NCBI RefSeq assembly: GCF_000298235.1
Contig: NZ_BAHE01000052.1
Coordinates: 17,391 to 81,390, forward strand
DNA: 64,000 bases
Reading direction: 5' to 3'
Origin: Gordonia namibiensis NBRC 108229
GTDB lineage: Bacteria; Actinomycetota; Actinomycetes; Mycobacteriales; Mycobacteriaceae
The position numbers were made by a program, and so were the translations under genes. Positions 40,875-49,063 of this stretch are shown in pieces. The notes under the pieces are model-generated. The model searched no databases and was not told the origin of the DNA. It worked only from the letters and a program-made list of their open reading frames with translations. Position 1 is the stretch's first letter. Each line of letters starts with the position of its first letter.

Positions 40875-43441
40875 GAGGGGGTTCCTTCGTTGTCGGTGAG
40901 ATCGAGCGCGGCCGACACCGCGGCGGCCGTCGCGGTCACGTGCGGGGCACGCATCATCGCGTGATGGTCGGCGTCAACCGTGACGGTGTGCACGCGACCG
41001 GTCACCAGACGCGCCCAGGTGTCGGGATGGTCGGGGTTCTCGGTAGCCCGGATCAAGGTGATGTCACCCCGGTACGGCGTCGGCCGGTGCCGCCGGATCT
41101 GCTGACGACCGAGGTCCCAGAAGACGTTCCACTGCAGGGTCGTCGGAAGGTTCCACCAGCCGGCGGTCGCGACCAGCAGCCGCATCACCAAGCGGGTCCA
41201 CAGGATCTGCAGTGATGGCGAACTCGAGGCCGGGCCCTCGGAATCGGTACCGGTGCGGTCGGGCAGCGCCGCGGGACCGTCGGTTCCGGTGTCGTCGGTC
41301 AGCCGGCCGCCGACGCGTTCGACCAGCTGGGGCTCGAACCGCGAGTCGACGATGATCACCGACTCGCAGCGTTCGCCGCGGGCGTCCAGGATCGCTGCGG
41401 CCTCGAGCATGATGAAACCGCCGAGCGAGTAACCGACAAGTCGGTACGGACCGTCGGCCTGTACCGACCGGATGTCCGTCACCGCGCGCCGTGCGGCGGC
41501 CCGGATCGTCCGGTCGGCCCGGCCGCGCTTCTCGAGTCCGTGGGCCTGCAGCCCGTAAACCGGTGCATTCCCGCCGATCTGACGGGCCAACGGCAGCAGG
41601 CCGGCCGCGGGCGTCCCCGCGCCGGACATGACGAACACGGGGGTGCCGCTCCCCTCGCGGAGCGGGATGATCGTGGCACCGGTGACCGAACGGGCGCGAT
41701 CACGATGAGCGGCGTCGAGGAGTTCGGACAGACCGAAGATGGTCGGGGTGCCGGCGAAGTCCGCGGTCGAGATGTCGACGAGCCAGCGATCGCGCAGTTC
41801 GGCGAGCATCTTCGCAGCGGCGAGCGAGTCACCGCCCAGCGAGACGAAATCCTCGTTGCGCCCGACGGTCTCGAGTCCGAGGATGTCGCACCAGATGTGC
41901 ATGAGCGTCGCCTCTGTCGGTCCGCGAACGGGTTCGGGTGTCCGTGGCGGTGCAGGCGGAAGTGCGGCGCGGTCGACCTTGCCGCGCTCGTTGCGGGGTA
42001 GCGAGGTCATGACCACGACGTCACGCGGAATCATCCACGGTGCCAGCGTGTTCGCGAGCGCGGTCCGTATCTCGGCCGGCGACGGCGTCCACTTGGCCGG
42101 GTCGACGGCGACGTGCGCGGTGAGCTGCGCGGCGTCCCGGTCGGCGGTGACCACCGCGTCGACCGTCCACGGCAGGGCGCGCAGGGCGGCCTCGACCTCG
42201 ATGGGTTCGACGAGATAGCCGCGGATCTTCACCGCGTCGTCGCGGCGTCCGAGCAGATGCAGTTGACCCTCGTCGTCGAAGCGACCGAGATCGCCCATCC
42301 GGTAGCGGCGGCACCCGTCGGGCAGGTTCTCGAACTTGGCTGCGGTCAGCTCGGGGTTCTTGAAGTACCCCGACGAGATGTACTTCGATTCGACGACGAC
42401 CTCACCGGTCGATCCGGTCGGGACGTCGTGGCCCGCCTCGTCGACGATCCGGACGGACTTCTTCGAAGCGGGCGTGCCGACCGGGATTACACCCGTGGGA
42501 ACGGGCCGATCCGCCGGGATGAGGTTGAACGCGAGATTGGCCGACTCCGACGACCCCGACCAGCTGCAGAACACCCCGTCCGGTGCGATGGTTGCGCGGA
42601 CGCGCTCGACGTCGCCGGAGTGGACAGGTTCGCCACACGTCGACACCAGACGGACGCTCTCGATCACGTCGCCGGGAGCCAGGTCGGTGAGCCAGGACCT
42701 CAGGAGCGACGGCGTGCAGTGGACGGTGGTCGCCCGTTCCTGCCGCAGCCAGTCGCGGAGCCCCTCGGCGGTACGTCGGCGGACGTCCCAGAGCAGCAGC
42801 GTCGATCCGTTGAGCAGAGACATCAGCAGGCAGTCGACGCCCGCACCGAAGCTCAGCGGTAACAGCGCCGTCGCCTTGTCGTCGTACTCGAAGCGCATGA
42901 AGGTCGCGCCGTCGAGGGCCATCCCGAGGGCCCAACGATGAGGAAGCGTCACGCCCTTGGGCCGGCCGGTGGAGCCGGAGGTGAAGATCAGCACGGCCGG
43001 GGCGTCGGGCGCCGGCACCGCGAGCGGAGCGTCAGACGACGGCAGCGCAGCGATGTCGGCCGGAGACATCCGATGGGCCCCGGACAGTCCGAGAATGTGG
43101 TCTCGCCGGTCGTCGGGCAGGAAGGGGTCGAGCAGGATGACCGGGTGTCCCGAGGTGAGGACCGCGAAGATCGCGAGGACCGAGTCGATGTCGGATTCGA
43201 CGTCGACGGCGACCGGTCGACCCGTCTCGGTCATCGCGGCGGCGATGGCGCGCCCGCGGTCATCGGTGCGGTTCACCGCGTCGCGGTAGGTGATGGAGGC
43301 CTCGGGGGTCCGGACGGCAACCGCGTCGCCACGTTGCGCCGCCATGTTCCGCCACAGTGCGACGACGCTCTCGTCGGAGCTCTCGGTCGTGGCCGGAATC
43401 GTCGCCGGATCGATCGTGGTCACGAAGCGACTACCGGACAT
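40871..43441 (-). CDS. Stand-alone NRPS A-T-TE protein
   Basis: This 856-residue protein has an adenylation domain (about 25-530, with [12 protein letters not shown] and a C-terminal GKVDRAAL), a carrier domain (LGGDSL, Ser about 538) and a type I thioesterase (about 600-850). The thioesterase has GYSLGG (Ser about 672), a following Asp and ADHHAM (His about 826). In the A4 region the residue matching the alpha-amino-group-binding Asp235 is Gly (SFGAGVD), so the substrate is probably not an ordinary alpha-amino acid. It may load the acyl or aryl cap for the EntF-like first C domain of the giant NRPS, and its thioesterase may release the finished peptide. An iron box lies 14 bases upstream of the start. 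Confidence 0.88.
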   Translation of the reverse strand: MSGSRFVTTIDPATIPATTESSDESVVALWRNMAAQRGDAVAVRTPEASITYRDAVNRTDDRGRAIAAAMTETGRPVAVDVESDIDSVLAIFAVLTSGHPVILLDPFLPDDRRDHILGLSGAHRMSPADIAALPSSDAPLAVPAPDAPAVLIFTSGSTGRPKGVTLPHRWALGMALDGATFMRFEYDDKATALLPLSFGAGVDCLLMSLLNGSTLLLWDVRRRTAEGLRDWLRQERATTVHCTPSLLRSWLTDLAPGDVIESVRLVSTCGEPVHSGDVERVRATIAPDGVFCSWSGSSESANLAFNLIPADRPVPTGVIPVGTPASKKSVRIVDEAGHDVPTGSTGEVVVESKYISSGYFKNPELTAAKFENLPDGCRRYRMGDLGRFDDEGQLHLLGRRDDAVKIRGYLVEPIEVEAALRALPWTVDAVVTADRDAAQLTAHVAVDPAKWTPSPAEIRTALANTLAPWMIPRDVVVMTSLPRNERGKVDRAALPPAPPRTPEPVRGPTEATLMHIWCDILGLETVGRNEDFVSLGGDSLAAAKMLAELRDRWLVDISTADFAGTPTIFGLSELLDAAHRDRARSVTGATIIPLREGSGTPVFVMSGAGTPAAGLLPLARQIGGNAPVYGLQAHGLEKRGRADRTIRAAARRAVTDIRSVQADGPYRLVGYSLGGFIMLEAAAILDARGERCESVIIVDSRFEPQLVERVGGRLTDDTGTDGPAALPDRTGTDSEGPASSSPSLQILWTRLVMRLLVATAGWWNLPTTLQWNVFWDLGRQQIRRHRPTPYRGDITLIRATENPDHPDTWARLVTGRVHTVTVDADHHAMMRAPHVTATAAAVSAALDLTDNEGTPS

Positions 43442-43454
43442 AGGGTATGCATAG

Positions 43455-43472
43455 TTAGGTTAGGCTACCTAA
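43455..43472. promoter_or_regulatory. IdeR/DtxR-type iron box
   Basis: The first 13 bases (TTAGGTTAGGCTA) match the IdeR consensus perfectly, and the rest equals the consensus with one A missing. On the minus strand the A-T-TE start lies 14 bases away, with A/T-rich sequence (TATGCATA) between. The box therefore overlaps that promoter, and transcription may even start at or beside the ATG. On the plus strand the FAD-binding protein starts about 180 bases away and could be controlled by the same site. Confidence 0.78.
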
Positions 43473-43652
43473 TACGCCACTCTGGGCGTCGTCAGGGTCT
43501 CCGACATCTGAGCAGTGATCGCCGACACTGACGACCGCTCCTCCTCAGCGCTGGTAGGCCGACCTGCTGTAAGAAGTACCGGTGCTCCGAATGCGTCCCC
43601 GTCCACGAAGCGGTTCCGCCTGTTCCCGCGCCGTCGGCGCCGGTGTCGGCTG

Positions 43653-45020
43653 ATGCGCATTGTCGTGGTCGGCGCGGGTGCCGCCGGGTCTCTGGTCGTG
43701 TTCCATCTGGCTCGTCTGGTGGCCGCCGATGACCGGGCCGAGCCGCTCGAGGTCGTCGTCGTGGACCCGATCGACCAGGTCGCGGGTCCCGCGTTCGGCA
43801 CCACGGATCCTGCCCACTTGCTGAATGTCCCCGCGTCCGGGATGTCGGTGGACCCGGATGAGCGGTTCGACTTCGTGGACTGGTGCCGTGCCGAGGGGTT
43901 CGTGGGCGGCGACGAGGCGCACTACTTCTTCGCACCGCGCGCACAGTGGGCGCGCTATCTGCGGACCCGGCTGGCAGAGGCATGCGAGCGGGCCGGCGGC
44001 CGGTTGAGTGCCCGGTTCGTGCGTGACGGTGCGGTCGGCGTCGCCGTCGTCGGCGCGGGAGTTCGGGTGACCACGGCGGACGGAACCGTCCTCGACGGCG
44101 ACCGGCTGGTGCTCGCAACCGGACTCCCGGGTGTCGGGAACGGCTGGGCGCCCTGCGACCTGAGCGACCAACCCCGCTACATCGCCAACCCGTGGCTGCC
44201 CGATGCCCTCGAACCGGTACTGGCCGACGACGGGGACGTCCTCGTGATCGGCACCGGCCTCACGATGGTTGACGTGGCGATCAGCCTGCTCAAGTCGGGC
44301 GACACTCGTCGTGTCGAGGCGATCTCACGCGGCGGCCGACTGCCCCGGCGGCATGCCGACACCTACCTCGGCGAAGTCGTCCCCGACACCTCGACCTGGG
44401 GCGACAGCCTCGACGAGATCCGAGCCGCGGTCGCCACCCATGTTGCGAGAATCGAACGCCTCCTGGGGAATTGGCGGCCCGGCGTCGACGGTGTGCGCTA
44501 CCGCGTTGCCGAACTGTGGGGCCGGCTCGACGAGGCGGACCGCGGCACCTTCGTCCGCGAACTCGCCGGCGACTGGCTCGTGCGTCGGCACCGGATGCCC
44601 CCGTCGAGCGGCAGACTCGTCGACGAGGCCCGGCGGTCGGGACGCCTCGTCGTGCGCGCGGGACGGATCACCGGAGTCGACGCGGTCCCAGCTGGACTCA
44701 CCGTCACGACCGGCGACGACGAACGCACCTATGCCTGGATCGTGAACTGCACCGGTCCGCAACCGGACGTGCGCAAACTCGGCAATCCCGTCCTGGACTC
44801 GGTTCTCGACGCCGGGCTCGCGACCACCGACCCGCTCGGTCTGGGCCTGATCACCGACGACGGGCGCGTCCTCGACGCCGACGGTCGCCCGGGACCGATC
44901 TGGACCCTCGGATCGCTGCGTCGCGGCGAACTCTGGGAGACCACCGCAGTACCCGAGATCCGCTCGCAAGCAGAGGAATTGGCTGCGTCGCTCATCGGTG
45001 ACGTCGATGGTCACCGATGA
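43653..45020 (+). CDS. FAD/NAD(P)-binding protein
   Basis: This is a 455-residue flavoprotein. The first Rossmann loop is GAGAAGS at residues 7-13, preceded by beta-strand IVVV. A second nucleotide loop, VIGTGLTMVD, sits near 200. HLLNVPASGMS near 55 and NCTGPQPD near 367 are typical of the PF13454 NAD_binding_9 group. The catalytic reaction is unknown. The set is distantly like lysine/ornithine N-hydroxylases but lacks their full motif set. The ATG at 43653 fits the conserved start; an upstream GTG at 43515 is possible. It is divergent from the A-T-TE gene across the iron box, so it is probably iron regulated and may tailor the peptide or help recover iron. Confidence 0.8.
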   Translation: MRIVVVGAGAAGSLVVFHLARLVAADDRAEPLEVVVVDPIDQVAGPAFGTTDPAHLLNVPASGMSVDPDERFDFVDWCRAEGFVGGDEAHYFFAPRAQWARYLRTRLAEACERAGGRLSARFVRDGAVGVAVVGAGVRVTTADGTVLDGDRLVLATGLPGVGNGWAPCDLSDQPRYIANPWLPDALEPVLADDGDVLVIGTGLTMVDVAISLLKSGDTRRVEAISRGGRLPRRHADTYLGEVVPDTSTWGDSLDEIRAAVATHVARIERLLGNWRPGVDGVRYRVAELWGRLDEADRGTFVRELAGDWLVRRHRMPPSSGRLVDEARRSGRLVVRAGRITGVDAVPAGLTVTTGDDERTYAWIVNCTGPQPDVRKLGNPVLDSVLDAGLATTDPLGLGLITDDGRVLDADGRPGPIWTLGSLRRGELWETTAVPEIRSQAEELAASLIGDVDGHR

Positions 45021-45035
45021 GCGACGAGTAGCCGG

Positions 45036-45470
45036 TCAGGTCGCGCTGACCAGAACCGCGGCGCCGAGCCAGATCAGCGCGGCCACCTTGATCACCTCGA
45101 ACGCGACGTAGACGAGATGCGCTGAGCTACGCGGACCCTCGTGCCCGGCGAGCACGGCGTCGGACCTCTTGGTGAGGGCCGGCCGCACAGCCACGAGCTG
45201 GATCGCGAGAGTCGCGATCGCAACTCCCGCGGCGATCGGTGTGGCCACCCCGGGCCACGAACCGAGGACGACGGCGACCAGGATCGCGGTCGCCCACACG
45301 ACCTCCGCGACGTTGAGCCCACGGAAGACCAACCGCCCGATCCCCAGACCGATCGGCAGGGTGACCCCGGGTGCGCGGAACTTCAACGGCGCCTCGAGGA
45401 ACGAGATCGCGAAGACCATGCCGAGCCACACGAAGGTGAGCGCGGTGACGACCGCCGCGGAGGTGCTCAT
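45036..45470 (-). CDS. Small four-helix membrane protein
   Basis: This 144-residue integral membrane protein has about four hydrophobic helices (about 5-25, 45-67, 72-93 and 118-140). I do not recognise a functional family. Its ATG overlaps the stop of the flavohemoprotein gene by four bases (ATGA), so it is co-translated with Hmp and probably induced with it. A role in the nitrosative-stress response is inferred from position only. Confidence 0.75.
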   Translation of the reverse strand: MSTSAAVVTALTFVWLGMVFAISFLEAPLKFRAPGVTLPIGLGIGRLVFRGLNVAEVVWATAILVAVVLGSWPGVATPIAAGVAIATLAIQLVAVRPALTKRSDAVLAGHEGPRSSAHLVYVAFEVIKVAALIWLGAAVLVSAT

Positions 45471-46648
45471 CGCGCGCTCGACCGCAGGAGTTCCGGACCG
45501 AAGGTCTCATAGTGGATTCGGCTCTCCGCGATGTCGCGGCCGAGGAACTCCTCGCGCATCGAGGACAGGAATCCGGTGGGGCCACAGAGCATCACGTTGG
45601 CTTCCGGGTGAACCTCGACATTGTCCAACGACATGTGGCCGACGCGGACCGAATCGGAGACGATGTGCGGCGAAGTGTTCTCGTACCACTGGATCAGATT
45701 GCCGTCCGGAAGCGAGTCCACCAGCGCGGCAAGCATTCCGCGGTGCGGCTGGCGATCGCGGGAACGGTCGGCGTGCAGGACCGTCACCGGACGGGCATCG
45801 CCCTTCTCTGCCAGCGCCGTCAGCAGACCGATCACCGGCGTGCACCCGATCCCAGCGGATGCCAGCAGCAACGGGGCATCGTCGTCGGGCAGGACGAGGT
45901 CGCCGAACGGGGTGCTGACCTTCAGGGTGTCACCTTCGAAGACGTGCTCGTGCAGGTATGCCGAGACCTCTCCGGCGAGCTTCACACTGAAGCGCCACTC
46001 CGCGTCGTCGGACGAGCCGGTCAGACTGTACTGACGGATCTGCTGTGCACCGTCGCTCAGCGGTACCTGTACCGAGATGTACTGTCCCGGGCGGAACTTC
46101 GGGAGTTCGCCGTCCACCGGGGCCAGGGTCAGCGCAATGGTGTCGGGCGAGACCTGCACGCGATCACTCACCGTGATCTCACGCCACACCTGACCGGGCT
46201 CGACACCCGCGGCGGCGTAGAGGTCGGATTCCGATGCGATCAGAAGGTCGGCCATGTCCCAGTACAGCTGATCCCAGGCATCGGCGACCTCCGGCGTGAC
46301 GGCATCGCCGAGAACCTCGACGATCGCCGCGAACAGATGCTGGTGGACCACCTTGTACTGATCGGCGGTGACACCCAGCGACGCATGCTTGTGCGCGATC
46401 CGGTCCAGGATGAACCGCTGACGCCGCACGTCGGGTTCGAGTTGGAGACGCGCGAAGGCGGCGACCGAGCCGGCGAGGGCCTGCGGCTGTTCACCGGACT
46501 TCTGGTGCGTCCGGTTGAACATGTTGTCCAGCAGCGTCGGGTGCGCGTCGAAGAGCCCGCGGTAGAACCGCGGGGTGATCTCCGGGAGTGCCCCCTCGAC
46601 TGCGGGCAGGGTCGCCGCGAGAGTGGCGCGTTGGGTGTCGGACAGCAT
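45467..46648 (-). CDS. hmp: Flavohemoprotein (nitric oxide dioxygenase)
   Basis: This 393-residue protein has an N-terminal globin (about 1-135), an FAD-binding ferredoxin-reductase domain (about 145-250) and an NAD domain (about 255-393). The globin has the proximal His in ASLGVTADQYKVVHQHL, near residue 85. RQYSLT near 205 binds FAD, and GIGCTPVIGLL with VMLCGPTGF near 360 binds NAD. It converts NO and O2 to nitrate in the cytoplasm. The ATG has AAAGGAG eight bases upstream. It lies 140 bases downstream of the NsrR-type repressor gene, which probably controls it. Confidence 0.92.
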   Translation of the reverse strand: MLSDTQRATLAATLPAVEGALPEITPRFYRGLFDAHPTLLDNMFNRTHQKSGEQPQALAGSVAAFARLQLEPDVRRQRFILDRIAHKHASLGVTADQYKVVHQHLFAAIVEVLGDAVTPEVADAWDQLYWDMADLLIASESDLYAAAGVEPGQVWREITVSDRVQVSPDTIALTLAPVDGELPKFRPGQYISVQVPLSDGAQQIRQYSLTGSSDDAEWRFSVKLAGEVSAYLHEHVFEGDTLKVSTPFGDLVLPDDDAPLLLASAGIGCTPVIGLLTALAEKGDARPVTVLHADRSRDRQPHRGMLAALVDSLPDGNLIQWYENTSPHIVSDSVRVGHMSLDNVEVHPEANVMLCGPTGFLSSMREEFLGRDIAESRIHYETFGPELLRSSAR

Positions 46649-46685
46649 GAGAACTCCTTTGTTCACTTGCTCATCGGGATAGTAG

Positions 46686-46704
46686 TTCCGGCGGGTGGCC
46701 GGAA
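46686..46704. promoter_or_regulatory. Inverted repeat upstream of hmp
   Basis: TTCCGG and CCGGAA face each other across seven bases, 38 bases before the hmp start. It is a candidate protein-binding site in the hmp promoter region. Its sequence does not match the one upstream of nsrR, so a common NsrR site is not shown. Confidence 0.35.
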
Positions 46705-46734
46705 GTCTCTGAGGCGGTGATGATTTCTTTGTCA

Positions 46735-46784
46735 CCAGGCCTTCGTGGCTCGTCGCCAGCGCTCCTCGCACCTCGGGCGGCGAG
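46735..46784. repeat. Dispersed 50-bp intergenic repeat, copy 1
   Basis: These 50 bases match 59938-59987 at 46 positions, including a 22-base perfect block and a 16-base perfect block. It contains an inverted repeat CTCGC...GCGAG that could form a small hairpin. Both copies lie just after a gene's stop codon (here nsrR). Confidence 0.85.
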
Positions 46785-46788
46785 AAGG

Positions 46789-47271
46789 TCAACCGGCCTG
46801 CTCACCTGGTGGCCGCGGCGACAGCGAGAGCAGCACCGCAGTGGTCGGCTCCGCGGCGAGGTCGGCGACGGTCTCGGAGTCGAGGGTGTCGTAGAAGGCG
46901 GCGGCCGCACGGGCGAGCGCTCCCCGCAGACGGCATCCACGTCGGAGCGGGCACGGCTGCGGGCCTTCGCAATCGACAACCTCCCCGTCACCCTCGAGGG
47001 ATCGCGCGAGCCAGCCCACGCGCGCTTCGCGACCGAGGTCGGTGATCGTCAGACCGCCGGTTCGGCCGCGGCGCGCGTGGACGACGCCCATCTCCGACAG
47101 CCTGCCGACGACTTTGGCGACATGCGTGTACGGGACGGCGAGCTCTTCCGCGAGATCCTTCGTGGTGAGAGGTGTTGCAGCCCCACGCTGTTCACCGACC
47201 GACTGTTCACCGGCGACGGCGAGCCGCATCACGACCCGGAGGCCGATGTCGGTGAAGCGTGTCAGCTGCAT
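46789..47271 (-). CDS. nsrR: Rrf2-family iron-sulfur regulator, NsrR-like
   Basis: This is a 160-residue Rrf2 regulator. The winged-helix DNA-binding part (about 1-75) includes LTTKDLAEELAVPYTHVAKVV. Three cysteines, Cys101, Cys107 and Cys113, follow with five residues between each, the arrangement that holds the NO-sensitive cluster of NsrR. IscR-type proteins space theirs differently. Together with the adjacent hmp this makes NsrR the best call: NO destroys the cluster and releases repression of hmp. A palindrome and a -10-like element lie just upstream of its own ATG, pointing to autoregulation. Confidence 0.87.
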   Translation of the reverse strand: MQLTRFTDIGLRVVMRLAVAGEQSVGEQRGAATPLTTKDLAEELAVPYTHVAKVVGRLSEMGVVHARRGRTGGLTITDLGREARVGWLARSLEGDGEVVDCEGPQPCPLRRGCRLRGALARAAAAFYDTLDSETVADLAAEPTTAVLLSLSPRPPGEQAG

Positions 47272-47282
47272 GCCGAAAGTAA

Positions 47283-47311
47283 AACATAAATTGGCACCAG
47301 GAATACCAATT
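47283..47311 (-). promoter_or_regulatory. nsrR promoter with palindromic operator
   Basis: On the minus strand TATGTT (47288-47283) is a good actinobacterial -10 element, 11 bases before the ATG. Directly upstream AATTGG and CCAATT (47289-47294 and 47306-47311) form an inverted repeat with an 11-base spacer. Its place over the -35 region is what is expected of a repressor site. The binding protein, probably NsrR itself, is inferred. Confidence 0.5.
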
Positions 47312-47329
47312 AAAAGTCCGTGTTCTAGC

Positions 47330-48094
47330 TCACTCGACGGGCGCCTCGTCGTACGTCGCGACCGGCATCCCCAGGGCGCTGGCTCTGCGAATCATGGTGC
47401 GCGCGTTGTCGATCGCCGCGCATCCCGGATCGTTGTTGAAGTACACGTAGACGTCGCACCGGTCGTCGAACATGTCCCACAATCGACGCAGCCAGCTGTC
47501 GATGGCACGGGTCCCGTAACTCATCGGCCGCTTGGCCGTGCCGTCGTGCAGACGTAGGTACCCGAAGTCCGCCGTCCGCCACAGCGGGGTGAGAGAACGA
47601 CTCTTCCGGTCGGCCCAGCACAGGGCCGCGTTGTGCCGTTCGAGAACGTCGCGCACCTCGTCGGTCCACCACGATTCGTGGCGCGGCTCGACGACGACCT
47701 GAACGGTGTTCGGGAAGAGCTCGAGGGTGGCGGCCAGGGCATCAGGCTGCGCCTGCAGATTGGGCGGGAGTTGCAGGAGGACGGGCCCGAGCTTGGTACC
47801 TAGACCGGCGGCACGATCGAGGAAGCGCTCGACGGGCTCGGCCGGCTCCTTCAGCCGCTTCACGTGTGTCAGGTAGCGGCTCATCTTCGCCGCCATCCGG
47901 AAGTGGGCCGGTACGGTCTCGGCCCAGTTCTCGAACACCGTCCTCTCCGGCAGCCGGTAGAAGGTGTTGTTGACCTCGGCCGTCGTGAACCGCTTGGAGT
48001 AGTAGTCCAGCCACTCCCGCTGCGGGACCTTCTCCGGGTAGAACGCGCCGCGCCAGTCCTTGTACTGCCAGCCCGAGGTACCGATGTGCAGCAT
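47330..48094 (-). CDS. DUF72 family protein
   Basis: This is a 254-residue DUF72 (YecE-like) TIM-barrel protein. It begins HIGTSGWQYKDWRGAFYP, the family's hallmark, and has EVNNTFYRLP near 42, LLQLPPN near 107, VEPRHESWW near 138 and YVYFNNDPGCAA near 215. The molecular function of the family is not established. I chose the internal ATG at 48094 because homology begins there, although the frame runs to 48838. It is divergent from wrbA. Confidence 0.85.
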   Translation of the reverse strand: MLHIGTSGWQYKDWRGAFYPEKVPQREWLDYYSKRFTTAEVNNTFYRLPERTVFENWAETVPAHFRMAAKMSRYLTHVKRLKEPAEPVERFLDRAAGLGTKLGPVLLQLPPNLQAQPDALAATLELFPNTVQVVVEPRHESWWTDEVRDVLERHNAALCWADRKSRSLTPLWRTADFGYLRLHDGTAKRPMSYGTRAIDSWLRRLWDMFDDRCDVYVYFNNDPGCAAIDNARTMIRRASALGMPVATYDEAPVE

Positions 48095-48223
48095 CGCTCC
48101 ACCTATCCGCCGGTCGACGGGTGACGAATCCCGTCGACGACTTCTCGCGGCGAGTGTGGGTGTCGCATCACCGAACACGGGTACCCGCCCAGAGGAAGTT
48201 GCAACCACCGAGACAGGAGTGAC

Positions 48224-48823
48224 ATGACGAAACTGGCGATCATCTACTACTCGGCCACCGGACACGGCACGGCCATGGCTGACGAACTCAAGACCGCTGC
48301 CGAGGCGGCCGGTGCCGAGGTGCGGGTCCGCCACATCGAGGAGACCCGCGACCCGGAGACCTTCGCGGAGAATCCTGCCTGGTCGGCGAACTACGAGGCG
48401 ACGAAGGACCTGCCGAGCGCCACCGGCGACGACATCGTCTGGGCCGACGGCGTCATCTTCGGCTCCCCGACCCGATTCGGCAGCACGTCGTCGCAATTCC
48501 AGACCTTCATCGACTCCCTCGGCGGACTCTGGGCCGAGGGAAAGCTCGCCGACAAGGCGTATGCCGCCTACACCTCGAGCCAGACGGCGCACGGCGGACA
48601 GGAGACGACGCTCGTCGGCCTGTACACCTCGCTGATGCACTTCGGCGGCATCCTCGTACCGCCCGGCTACACCGAGGGACTGAAGTTCGCCGACGGTAAC
48701 CCCTACGGCGTCTCTCACGTCACCGGCCCGGAGAACAAGAACGGCCTCGACGACCCCACCAAGGCCGCCCTCGCCCACCTGGCGCAGCGAGTCGTGAAGG
48801 TCGCCGGTCTGCTGGCCGGCTGA
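48224..48823 (+). CDS. wrbA: NAD(P)H:quinone oxidoreductase, WrbA type
   Basis: This is a 199-residue flavodoxin-fold quinone reductase. The FMN phosphate loop is YYSATGHGTAMAD near 8-20. GSPTRFG near 85, TSSQTAHGGQETT near 118 and HFGGILVPPGYT near 140 are characteristic of WrbA. It reduces quinones by two electrons in the cytoplasm, limiting oxidative stress. An ACAGGAG ribosome site lies a few bases upstream of the ATG. Confidence 0.9.
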   Translation: MTKLAIIYYSATGHGTAMADELKTAAEAAGAEVRVRHIEETRDPETFAENPAWSANYEATKDLPSATGDDIVWADGVIFGSPTRFGSTSSQFQTFIDSLGGLWAEGKLADKAYAAYTSSQTAHGGQETTLVGLYTSLMHFGGILVPPGYTEGLKFADGNPYGVSHVTGPENKNGLDDPTKAALAHLAQRVVKVAGLLAG

Positions 48824-49063
48824 AAAATGGTGCTGCATACCGGGTCGCTCGCGTAAATGCGTTGACAGAGCGGCGCCCCCGCGCGAGCATCGGGTTCATG
48901 CATTCCGTGTCGTCGCCCGCTGGGCGTGAGGAGGTCGTCGGCGTCCTGCACGCCGGCGCTTGAGTGACCTGCCCCGACCGGCGCGAGTACCGCACCCGCG
49001 GACCCGCGCCGGTCGACGCGTGCCCTCACTCACCCTCCACGACACCCGAGGTGTTTCTCACTC

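Noticed and set aside
43653..45020. Ornithine N-hydroxylase as the function of the FAD/NAD(P)-binding protein
   Set aside because: It has two nucleotide-binding loops but lacks the fuller conserved pattern of lysine/ornithine monooxygenases and fits the NAD_binding_9 group better.
48898..48963. 21-codon open frame after wrbA
   Set aside because: It is too short, lacks a ribosome site and has no recognisable feature, so it was not called as a gene.
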